In this document: positions 55,049 through 64,000 of the stretch, piece by piece
How positions within the stretch are numbered: position 1 is the stretch's first letter
Layout: every line of letters starts with the position of its first letter
Origin: Isoetes taiwanensis
Lineage: Eukaryota; Streptophyta; Lycopodiopsida; Isoetales; Isoetaceae
Length of the DNA stretch: 64,000 bases
NCBI GenBank assembly: GCA_021234155.1
Contig: JAJEKV010000030.1
Coordinates: 3,634,761 to 3,698,760 of the forward strand
Direction: 5' to 3'
Notes under the pieces: model-generated
Seen by the model: only the letters and a program-made list of their open reading frames with translations
Told to the model about the DNA's origin: nothing
Databases searched by the model: none
Made by a program: the position numbers and the translations under genes

Positions 55049-55920
55049 AGCAGCCAAAAAAAAAGGTATCTTTTTCATTTTCTTTACTTTCCTCCTTTCC
55101 GAACTCAGCTATGGCGAACTTCAGAGTTTTGGCGACGATGATCTTTGGCGTCGGCGAGACGCTTCCTTCTAAGTCATGTTTTCTGAGCTCCTGAAGGTTG
55201 GAGCTCCAGTTTGAGAGTTTTTTGTTAGATTTGGGAGAGTTTTGGAGCTTCTGTGATAAGTTTTATGTTTTCTTCTATTTTTGTCTTCTCAAAGTTTCAA
55301 GAAGCTGCTTCTAATATCTTTGATTTTTTGTAGGTTTACATTGGTATGTCTGCAAAAATGGTGCAATCCTGCAAAATCTTGTTCTGTATACCCATTTTTC
55401 GCCAAGAATCCATTGGATCTTTATGTTGAAGTGAGATGACAGTAGATTCTGTAGAGGTCTTTGACAGATTCACAATAGATAGGTCAATCTTTCCTTTGCA
55501 TTTCTGCCTTTCCTCGCTTATGAGGCAATACACGTCGCTTCGGCCCTTGAATCTGTGCTTTGTTTTAGACGGGGATAATTTATTTTCTAATCCCATCACA
55601 AGACACTGAACGGAGCTCAAAATGGAAGATGATGCAGGCGTGGGTTTGCTCAATTACTGGGGCAATATATTTTGTACATGCTCTGCTCTGTGTGGATGCC
55701 CAAAGGAAGCAGATGACCTTACAAAAGACCACAATCCAGCCGTGTATTCTGATCTTTGATTTGAAATAGTGAAATATCTGTAACATTAAATTTAATATGA
55801 TTGAGCAAGTGTACTTTAATGTTGTTGTGAACTTGTGGCGGCGTTGGAAGCTGCGCCGCTTAGAGACCCCAGGGCAAAAATTACCCATTTTAAACAAATA
55901 CCAAAAAATCGAGGAATCGA
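55049..55920. other. Segment between inverted-repeat arms, gene-fragment-like
   Basis: 872 bp bounded by the hub block and arm R. Near 55110 it holds a short ATG frame (MANFRVLATMIFGVGETLPS) and near 55330 an acceptor-like TTTTTTGTAG, so it could be a captured first exon and intron. Near 55840-55860 a GC word (GGCGGCGTTGGAAGCTGCGC) stands out. Minus-strand ORFs of about 105 codons overlap it without recognisable domains. Confidence 0.4.
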
Positions 55921-55960
55921 GGAATTTTTTACTGCCGGTGGTTTACATGATTAGAGAAGG
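55921..55960 (+). repeat. Inverted-repeat arm R
   Basis: GGAATTTTTTACTGCCGGTG plus GTTTAC (55921-55946) pairs with 55023-55048. Weaker similarity (ATGATTAGAGAAGGCT against GTGAGAGAATCGCCT) extends to about 55965. It has the same orientation as arm L. Confidence 0.85.
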
Positions 55961-56129
55961 CTAATTTCATAGTAATTAATTTCAATAAAAAGTCTATTTT
56001 CTAAAGAGAAAAGTTTTGGTATCTCTATGTAGTGATGTGTTTTCGAAAAAAGTATATAAGGGGAGGTTTAAAATGTGCAAACATTGTAGCTACATCTGAA
56101 AGTTTGGAGTATACGGTGGAGCTCTAACC

Positions 56130-56720
56130 CAAAGAATAATATAGCTTGTGGTCCCAAAAAAGATTCACAAGCCAGCAACCTATATGATATAAAACATGGG
56201 CAAGTTGAAACGCTGATACCAAGCAAGTCCTTTATACATATAGAACTATGTGCATACTCTCCCATTGGTGTTTTTTAGTCTCGCCACAGTACAATTGGTG
56301 GTCCAAGACATTACCATTACCACACACAAATCCCACAATCCAGCAACTTGTATGAATATAAAACATGGGCGACTTGAAATGCTGATAGCAAGCCAGCCCT
56401 TTATTCATTCATATGGAACTATGTGCATGCCTCCTCCTCGCTGATTTCCTACAGTACAATGGTGGTCCAAGAAGACCGTCTTGTTAATCAAATAGCAAAA
56501 TGTAGACACTGCTGACCATATATATCCAGCCAAAAACGCATCTATGTGAGCCCGCAACAATGAGTATTGTAAATGCATGCAAGAAAAAGAGCATTTTGTA
56601 CACAAGCCCAGTTTTGTTGTATTTAAGTCATCACATAAAGCACGTGTGGTCCAGAATAACTAGCAACTTGAAGTTATAAAAACAAACTTAGCCAAGTTGA
56701 AATTACCTTGGTGCTTTTAA
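56130..56720 (+). repeat. Tandem repeat, 168-bp period, two good units and one poor unit
   Basis: CCAGCAAC...TATAAAACATGGGC.A.TTGAAA.GCTGATA.CAAGC begins at 56172 and 56340. A third, degraded unit begins at about 56660 (TAGCAACTTGAAGTTATAAA). Each unit is associated with GTACAAT(T)GGTGGTCCAAGA. No gene overlaps. Confidence 0.75.
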
Positions 56721-56724
56721 GTTT

Positions 56725-58395
56725 TGGTTACTAATAAGTGCCTAGCATTTAACAAGGAGCAAGGACAGACTATAAAATTTAAGAAGAATAACGAGGAGAA
56801 GTAGAAAAAGTAACTTCACTAGTGTGCAATAAGTGTTATGATGAATGCTACAAGTAGGCAGGCAATGGTCTTTAGGGTAGTAGGTAGTAACTATCAGAGT
56901 GCTAAAGTTTGCCAACTTTAGAGGAAACAAAGGCAATCTGGAAGAAAAAGAGGCATTGCTTTAATCTTTTTCCAAAGGAGCCGAAGGCAAAAGCCATGCA
57001 CCAAAAGCTTGTAATTTTATAGATCTGTCTAACAGAGTAGCAGAGAAAAAGCTCTAGTTGAAGATAGCAAAGACTGAGGCAGACCTTGGGGATAAGGAAA
57101 AGCTTTGACAATCATGGAGTACTTCATTGAGAGATGAAGAAAGAGAAAGATAGGTATCTGCATGTGGTGGGTATGTCCTTGATTTGACCCTGATCCCCAC
57201 GTACTCCATTTAAAAAATGCATCAACCAGACAAAGCAAAGTGGCAGTCCTGAATTTGAAAGGACGTAAGTGATCATAATGTGTATATATGCATATGCATT
57301 TATATATATCTAGTTATGCAGCAAAAGTATCTCACTGTGCCCTGTAGCTTGTCATTGTTGCATTTTTCTTTATCCAAGACAAAAAAGAACAGACCTCTGC
57401 TAAAACAAGAAGACAGAACAAATGAGAAGATACATAGAGAAGAAAATGCTCTACTTTTGGGGTTTTTTCTTGTTAGTGACCCAAAAAGGTAGATAAGAGG
57501 TTAGAACTGCACCTCAATGAGTTGCACGTAAGTTTGGCATTGTCAACAGAAAGCCCAACAGAAGCACGAGGGAGAAGCATTTGGCATTTGTATCTGGCCG
57601 TTGATGGTTTAAATGCCGTGTAAATACTAAAAAAATCTCAGAGATTTGGTTCTTCATTCCCCTACTTTATTCCTCTGATACGGTTCAGCTAAAATACAAT
57701 ATAGAAAGGAGCAATGCAAAGGAGCCTGTCTACCTGAGCAACAGATTAGGCCAACTGACAAATATGGCCATGTTGTGATTCGTGGCAGACATGTAGAGCT
57801 GACCCAGCTGAACCCTCTGTTTCTCTCTATACTTCTTCCAAGCAGGCCAAGTAGGGTACTTTCCTAATGTCCTCCTGCCTGAGATCATCCTGACAAATGT
57901 AGCAGCGCTCTAGCATTTCAATCCTATACAAGCATGCCCAATTTGTCCCACCCCACAAATCGCAGCAGGAAATTTCCACAGAGGTGTTAACATCCGGCGA
58001 TCGATTCTGCTGTCTGCAATGGGCTAAATCTGACGCCTTAAAGCAAGCACCCGAGGCACCGGCACAGAGCTTGATAGCTTTTTTAGGCCACATGGAGCAG
58101 CCTAACATAATAGGCCACGGAAGGCCGAGTACGGAGATGGTAGACAAATCTGGTTAATTTATGGGAACGCATTACCGGACTGATCTCCATAGCCAAAAAC
58201 CGCCGGATTTGGGGATGCATCTTCTGGGCGCCAAAACCTAAAACCGTAGCTCCAAACCCTAGATAAACCCTGCACCCGAGGAACCGTGTGAGTGGGACTG
58301 ACGGTGCTTTTGACGGCCGCCTCACGTGCTCTACGCCGGCGAATCTAGAAACGGATATTCCGTCAAGGGCGAGAATCTCGTTCTAAGGTTGCATT
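56725..58395. other. Intergenic, no supported gene
   Basis: A 106-codon minus-strand ORF (57827-58147) has nine Cys residues (for example ERCYICQDDLRQEDIRKV) and a GC-richer context up to 58380, so a decayed host exon is possible. An 80-codon ORF overlaps its upstream end. Neither shows a recognised domain. Confidence 0.35.
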
Positions 58396-58399
58396 AGGA

Positions 58400-58990
58400 G
58401 GACAATACATTATTATATTTTCTGCACCATGACCAAATACATTATTATTATTTTCTGCACCATGACCATTGCCTTAGATTTTGCACTCCCTTCCTCCCTA
58501 CATTTTCCTTCTTGGGCCTTGCTGGGTCTGTCTGTGCATTGTTGGGTTCTCCCTCTGCCCCTCCTTGTATTCCCTTTGTTGCTTCCTTCTCTGGATTTCC
58601 TCGTGTTGTATTCTTCCTCTCTGTGGATCTCCTCGTGCTCCCTTGTCTTTTGTTCTCCCTGATCTCTGATCTCGCTGCCATATGATCCATCTCTTACTTT
58701 CAATCTAAGTTCTTTCCCTCCCTCCTCCCTCTGCCCATGCCCTGATGACAATCTTCCCCTAGCAATTTCCCTCTCCTTCTCAGAACTAGTGATTGTCTTC
58801 TACCCAGAGAATCCAATGCATTCAAAAATTATATTTTACCTTCTGACCTGCTGAAATATCAAACTAGTTAGTCCTACTAATTGCATAGATTAGCAATTGG
58901 ATAGATAATTATAACACCTCCTTGAAATATCAAACTAGTCCTAACTAATTGCTTAGATTAGCAATTGAATAGATAATTACAATAGCATGA
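58400..58990 (+). repeat. Two small tandem duplications flanking a C/T-rich stretch
   Basis: AATACATTATTAT...TTTTCTGCACCATGACCA occurs twice at 58401-58468. TGAAATATCAAACTAGT ... AGATTAGCAATTG.ATAGATAATTA occurs twice with a 71-bp period (58852-58985). Between them (58480-58760) lies a pyrimidine-rich tract whose overlapping open frames look like composition effects. Confidence 0.7.
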
Positions 58991-58999
58991 TGACGAGAT

Positions 59000-60660
59000 G
59001 ACATCCGATGTCATTTTCATCATCCTAAACGTTCTATCCTTCTTTCCTATTCATTGACAAGATTCTATATAGTTTTCTTGATTCTAATATTAAGGTCTAG
59101 AAGTTGCCACGCTTTTCTAGAAATTTAAAATTTTATCTTCCACATCAAGTACACATCTCAAGTCCATATGAGGACAAACTTGTCTACATTTATATATCTG
59201 AAGTATTCTATGATTGTATTCTCAAGATTTGCTACAACGTTCATAACCATGATTTGATCTTCCACATAATCCGATTTAACACAAGGTTAGAGAGGGACAT
59301 TCCATAGAATACTTCTTTTATAAAATCTTAGGCATCATCATACTAGAGAGTAAATTATGATAAACTCAACTTTCTAATGTGTATTTTCTAAAGATAAAGA
59401 CACTTACCAAAAAGGATGTCATAGTAAGGCTTTTTCAATATGTTTTTTATGTGCATTTTTTCAACAGCAGTAGATAAACACATTGCGAAACATAGTATAT
59501 CTTTCAAATCTTTCTTGTAATGTGAAGTTATATGAAGGATAACATCATCTACATGATATACCATGATTGCAAGAGTGAAGATGTCATCATGTTGTACATA
59601 AATACATCTACCCACTTCCCTTTAGTTTAGCAAATGACACATTAGGATAGTTTATTACAATACTTAAGGTGACAAGCATAACCCTTTGGACCCCTTTAAA
59701 GTGTACCGACCTTGGACTAAATAGGAAACAAGGAAATATGGACACCACATCTCTTGGAAATGTCTGGAGTCCTCTTTTATCAGACATGAGTGTCATCTAC
59801 GCCAAAAAAAAGTGCAGAGAATCAATAGCAAAAGAACCATGAAGGGTACAATAGTCGATATCAAATACATAATGATCAATTCCCAACACCCATAACAATC
59901 AAAAGGCAATTGTAAGGTCGTGAGTTGGAAGATGTGTATGTCGGATGTTTTGAGACTCGAACATTAGATGGCAGCCCAATGATTGTCTAAGTGGGAGCTC
60001 ATGAGAATTTGGAAAACAACCTAATAAAATCTCTTAGAGTGGGGTAAATGGAGGAAAGACAGGGTCAAGTGTATCAAGGAAGGCACATGTATGTGTCGAG
60101 CTTGTTTTGGTATGATATCAATATACCTAAAGTATGGCAAATACCAACTCACATGTATGATCAAAAATAACATTAGTCGGAGTAGGATAGATATGATTTA
60201 CTTCTTGCCACCCATCAGCTCTTAGAGTTGGTGTGAGTCAAGCACATCCATGCTTGTTCATAAGCTTTTAGAAGACAAAATCAAGCTTAGGGGAAGTTTT
60301 CCGGGGACTACCAGTTATCGACCGGTCTTGAATCATATCTCCGACACGCGCCCCAAAAGGCTTTGCCCTACCACAGATGCGGCATCGGCTCGAGGACATG
60401 TATGATCAAGGACGAACATTACGATATCTTTATATAAAGGATACTATTGAAGCACAATATCAAGCATGAAACTGGATATTCATCTATGCCAAGAATACAT
60501 AAAAGTTAGCACAACATATTTATATACCATGCATTAAACACCATCAATTCCAGTGTCTCATGCCAATAACAAAAGAATGACTAAGAATATATAATGGTCG
60601 AAAACAAAAGATGTAATGATAAATTCCAGTATCAATAGCAAACAGGAGGTGATTGCCAGG
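59000..60660. other. Intergenic, no gene seen
   Basis: AT-rich. ORFs are under 80 codons without domains. A word around 60597-60655 (AATTCCAGTATCAATAGCAA and CAGGAGGTGATTGCCAGGTC) resembles part of 59820-59920 and hints at an old duplication. Confidence 0.4.
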
Positions 60661-60664
60661 TCAT

Positions 60665-61112
60665 AAGAATAAAATAGAATAGATTTTTTAACGTCCACGA
60701 AGACCAAGAGGCCATGGGACCCATGCAATGGCTTAGTACAACCATTACTACTAGGATTAAGAAACCCTGCATCGAAAGTTTTCCAGGAAAAACCTTTGCA
60801 GTAATGATGATACTAGACAAGCAAGAAGAAAATGTAAGTAGGCAATGATGACTACTGAGGGCTCAGTAATTGAAGATGCTCGTCTAGAAGCTCAAGTATA
60901 TATAATGTCAAGTCATGCACAGATGGGGCTTTGAGAAGTTGTGGAAGCGTGGAATGGAATGCTAAAGTCAAATAACAATTCCTGACCACCTCAAAAGTAT
61001 GACATCTTAGCAGAGTATGGCTTTTATCTTCAATAGATTGTAACTGGCAACATGCACATAGTCACGCTTCTCATGGCAATTGCAGTCACTCCCTTCTACC
61101 TGTCTCAAAGAT
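60665..61112 (-). mobile_element. Family A LINE 3' end, copy A7
   Basis: On the minus strand it begins near 61112 in the zinc-motif region, matches copy A2 closely, passes the stem-loop (GTTTTTCCTGGAAAAC then CAGGGTTTCTTAATCC) and CCATGGCCTCTTGGTCTTCG, then TGGACGTTAAAAAATC, and ends in a TATTC/TATTT tail at 60665-60683. It is 5'-truncated to about 450 bp. Confidence 0.85.
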
Positions 61113-61114
61113 GC

Positions 61115-61780
61115 CAAGTATGTCCACGGATGCATAAGTCAGTACATTCCAAAATGAAGGCTATAACGTTTTCGCAGGGCCAAATGCACCAAGCTATGAG
61201 GGCAACAAGTGTCCTATATGATAAACTTATTCTTGATGCATGTCTTAATATACCTGGAATGTAGCAAAAGCCAACATACATAGGATCAATATATGTTCTA
61301 TATGGAGAACCTGCTACAACGAAATGAAGTGCACAAATCACATGCATTAGAAAAATAATCATTTATCACAATTGCATATGTATAAGGAAAGATTGCACGA
61401 TCTATTCACCTTTTGGATGTATGATCAATCATATTATTCTAGGCATACATTGAAGTATCAATGTCGGAGAGATTTACACTAATCACATATTGACAAGGAT
61501 TCATCTACTTTTGATCATATCAAACATGACCATGAGACAATTTTATAACTAGATTTAGAGGTTTGGATCAAACTAGAATATTCCATAGTGATAGTAGAGT
61601 TTCTCCCAATTACTTGGTCCTCGATAAGCTAAGACTTGTAGAATGACTTAGGCCCTCAGAAGATGTTTAGATCACATACAGGATATAGTATGATGGATGC
61701 ACACTTATGGGCTAAAAGCCTAATGACTTTACATGACTGGTTTACCAACAATGAAAATGAGCTTCTTTGTATAACTGGTT
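61115..61780. other. Intergenic, no gene seen
   Basis: AT-rich DNA between two family A ends in opposite orientation. Nothing supported. Confidence 0.45.
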
Positions 61781-61784
61781 TATT

Positions 61785-62150
61785 ATTGTCGTCTTAGTAT
61801 CATCATTACTGCAATGGTTTTTCCCTTGAAAGAAGGAGAAGAGGAAGAAGTAATTTTAATGTCATGCCACATTAGCAGCATATGATTGGACACGTGATGC
61901 ATATACCACATCAACATTGTTTTATGGGGTCCTGCCCTCAACCACATGACATTGAACACAACTCTGAGCAGTTGGAAGTCGAGACATATTTGTTCTCTAG
62001 ACTAAATGGCCAGACACAGGGGAGTGGGTCTATAATCCTAGTAGTAATGGTTATATCAACCCAATTATATGGTCCCGTTTCCATATGGTCTATACAGACA
62101 TAAAAAAAAAACTTCTATTCTATTCTATTCTATTTTATTCTATTCTATTC
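61785..62150 (+). mobile_element. Family A LINE 3' end, copy A8, interrupted
   Basis: CATCATTACTGCAATGGTTT and TTCCCTTGAAA (61801-61831) match A2 and A7. The match resumes at about 62030 with ATAATCCTAGTAGTAATGG, then TATGGTCCCGTTTCCATATG and GTCTATACAGACATAAAA, and a clean (TATTC)n tail at 62115-62150. About 200 bp between are unrelated and look inserted. Confidence 0.75.
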
Positions 62151-62159
62151 CAGAAGCAA

Positions 62160-62650
62160 CTACAGTGCATATATCATGAGTATATGAGAGGTATAGAAAA
62201 GTAATGCAAGAGGAATACAAATCGAAACTAGAATCATTATGATATAACTAGAGGGAGCATGTACAAGATTTCCACCGATTATAAGAGAATGTGTACAATA
62301 GCAAAGAAGAGCACTAGTTAGAAACATCAACACTAGAGGACACAAGAGCGAGAGCAAGAACTAAATATGCGAGCCCATGCCTGGCATTGATGCAGAATAG
62401 TCTCTACAATTCTTAAACATCCCTATATGCCTCTTTGCATGAATTCCAATTGTGGCATGATTGCCACCTGGCATAAGTTCATGATGGTCTCCATACGAGT
62501 ACACAACCATACGTATGTGGTTGTCATGTACGCGTAAAACTATAATGTCATCACAAAATGCAAACTTGTGACCTTTTGATGACAAGATTAACGCTTTCCA
62601 ATTCATATCTCTATCCGGCATTGCCGGGCATAAATACGGCTTCAGTGTAA
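62160..62650. other. No supported gene; hairpin near 62612-62630
   Basis: A 139-codon minus-strand ORF (62361-62780) extends into the SINE-like repeat and is Cys/His/Asp-rich without a known domain. TATCCGGCATTGCCGGGCAT at 62612-62631 is a hairpin resembling that of R1 copy 2. Confidence 0.4.
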
Positions 62651-62651
62651 G

Positions 62652-63504
62652 ACATATTCTAAACGAGGTGCACCCTAGACTATCACAGTCATCGGATCCA
62701 TCGATCCTATGGCCCAGACCGTATATTGCGGCCTCTGGGCACCTCTCGTTTTGCTTATGGTCATATATGATTGGAGGCACCTATGATTTTGAAATATGAA
62801 ATACGAGTTCGCTTAAAGTTTTGAGGGAATATCGAAATTCTATACCGCTTTGCCTAAGGTTTTAGAATATGAAATATAGGGGCTCGAACCTCTACCAAAA
62901 TAATTCAGTGTCCTAATAAGACTTTTTTAACCAATATACTTAATGAGCTAATGTGATTATTTCTATCGTGAATCTATGTTTTTTTTATAACATGTTTTAA
63001 GGACATATGGTCTATGTTCCAGGAATTATCATTTTTACATCCATATCAAATCCTCTTGGAACCCCCTGTTATTGTGCTACATATTCTAAATGAGGTGCAC
63101 CCTGGACTACCACAGTCGTCAGATCCGTCGATCCTATGGTCCAGACCGTATATTTGGGCCTCTGGGCACCTCTCGTTTCGCTTATGTTCATATATGATTG
63201 GAGGCGGCTATGATTTTGAATAATGAAATACGAGTTCGCCTAAGGTTTGTAGGAATATTGAAATTCTATATGGCTTTGCCTAAGGTTTTAGAATATGAAA
63301 TATGGGGGCTCGGACCTCTACCAAAATAATTCAGTGTCCTAATAAGACTTCTTTAACCAACATATCCAGTAAGCTATGATTATTTTCTAGCGTGAATCTA
63401 TGTATTTTTTAAAATATGTTTTAGGGAAATATGGTCTATGGTTACAGAAATTATCATTTTTACATCCATATCAAATCCCCCTGGAACCCCTGTTATTGTG
63501 CTAC
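62652..63504 (-). repeat. Tandem pair of SINE-like units, 427 bp each
   Basis: Unit 1 (62652-63078) and unit 2 (63079-63504) align end to end, from ACATATTCTAAAYGAGGTGC to CCCTGTTATTGTGCTAC, with scattered substitutions. On the minus strand each carries Pol III promoter boxes. Unit 2 has a perfect A box TAGCTTACTGG (63366-63376) and a one-mismatch B box GGTCCGAGCCC (63306-63316). Unit 1 has a perfect B box GGTTCGAGCCC (62880-62890) but a decayed A box. Spacing between boxes is about 49 nt. This fits a tRNA-derived SINE that duplicated in tandem. A 26-bp piece of the junction recurs at 36977-37002. Confidence 0.75.
63366..63376 (-). promoter_or_regulatory. Pol III A-box-like site (unit 2)
   Basis: TAGCTTACTGG on the minus strand fits TRGYNNANNGG exactly; its B box partner lies 49 nt downstream at 63306-63316. 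Confidence 0.45.
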
Positions 63505-63678
63505 TTGATTCCTTTTTTGGATGATGGATTTCAATAAGTAGTTGGATTTGCAATTATTTCTTATTCTAGGTCTCTTATGGATTCCTATGATTTCTCACTT
63601 TGAGATACATAAATATAGGAGTGGATAATGAAACTTGCATAAACTTGCAAATAAGAGGACATCGATATATACAATACC

Positions 63679-64000
63679 TTTTTTTTTTTTTTTTGAAGGA
63701 TGACAAGCTTTATTCACCGAGTAAGAACTAGAGCAACATAAAATGCAAAGACAGGATTATAACCCCAGTGGACAAACCGATCCAACTGAGCACAACCACT
63801 TGCCTATGCAAAAGAATGAATCTGAAGGTAAGTATGCCAGATCAGTACTTTTTTCTCTTGTTCAAGAGAAGAACAATTGTAAGCCATAACAATTTTATTT
63901 TGTGCCCACTGAAGAACAATCTCATCTGCAGTATCTACACCCTTAAAGATAAATAACCTCCTTCTCTTCCAGATTGACCATAAAAGCCAGCCACATGCGA
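63679..64000 (-). mobile_element. L1-type LINE 3' end with poly(A), runs off the window
   Basis: A 16-base poly(T) at 63679-63694 is the poly(A) tail of a minus-strand element. Upstream of it (rightwards) the minus strand encodes GWLLWSIWKRRRLFIFKGVD, then ADEIVLQWAQNKIVMAYN. This matches the last segment of plant L1 ORF2 (W.IWK.RN...F.) after the zf-RVT domain. The rest lies beyond the window. Confidence 0.75.

Noticed and set aside
55023-55946. A simple stand-alone MITE of 924 bp
   Set aside because: Its left arm is fused to the right arm of the 2.2-kb cassette and arm R has the same orientation as arm L, so the arms cannot be assigned to one simple element without other copies.

Overview
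The window reads as nuclear DNA of a land plant, and mostly as a graveyard of non-LTR retrotransposons (LINEs). The plant call rests on four things: L1-type LINE proteins ending in a plant-style zf-RVT zinc domain, a start codon in an ACAATGGC context, AT-rich intergenic DNA full of microsatellites and young tandem duplications, and no bacterial-style operons, rRNA, CRISPR or complete tRNA gene. The many LINEs and near absence of recognisable LTR retrotransposons would suit a seed-free plant or gymnosperm, but that is inference; I cannot name the species.

Layout. 0.3-2.7 kb: a GC-richer ORF1-like remnant, a broken LINE endonuclease and a piece of L1-type reverse transcriptase (RT). 4.2-6.5 kb: a dispersed hairpin repeat, a perfect 124-bp tandem duplication in a GTAC-rich tract, and an (AAGAT)n microsatellite. 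7.4-9.7 kb: a decayed family A LINE carrying a small foldback insert. 11.1-13.5 kb: degenerate minisatellites and a purine-rich tract. 13.6-15.5 kb: the best candidate host genes, a 124-codon minus-strand ORF and a possible multi-exon remnant on the plus strand. 16.3-16.6 kb: a pair of tRNA-like T-arms. 20-22 kb: a family A LINE on the minus strand. 23-27.3 kb: decayed coding remnants, another family A 3' end, and an L1-type ORF1 beside a LINE 3' end with a (CCAT)n tail. 27.6-29.9 kb: a 69-bp duplication and a GCTAA-rich region. 30.5-36 kb: three family B LINE fragments in opposing orientations around a gag-like remnant. 36.3 kb: a 31-copy GATA array. 39.1-40.8 kb: a 1.7-kb polypurine tract. 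41.9-44.3 kb: an unusually GC- and CpG-rich family A LINE. 46.4-47.7 kb: a family C LINE. 49.0-52.1 kb: a 5'-truncated L1-type LINE with poly(A) and a 15-bp target-site duplication. 52.8-55.95 kb: a retroelement gag ORF and an upstream ORF bracketed by inverted repeats. 60.7-62.2 kb: two more family A 3' ends. 62.65-63.5 kb: a tandem pair of SINE-like units with Pol III boxes. 63.68 kb to the end: the poly(A) end of another L1-type LINE.

How the parts relate. Eight family A ends share a 3'-terminal block near TGGTCTYCGTGGACG followed by TAAA, and most keep an upstream AAACCC/GGGTTT stem-loop. The block is followed by different short tandem repeats: (TATTC)n, (CCAT)n or (CTTC)n. The unrelated family B also ends in (TATTC)n. 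This resembles LINEs that prime from a 3' hairpin plus a microsatellite tail, and it explains several of the microsatellites here. The 53-55 kb cassette, where gag-like ORFs run straight into inverted repeats, is the most unusual composite. Every LINE seen is defective through frameshifts, stops, truncation or a damaged catalytic box.
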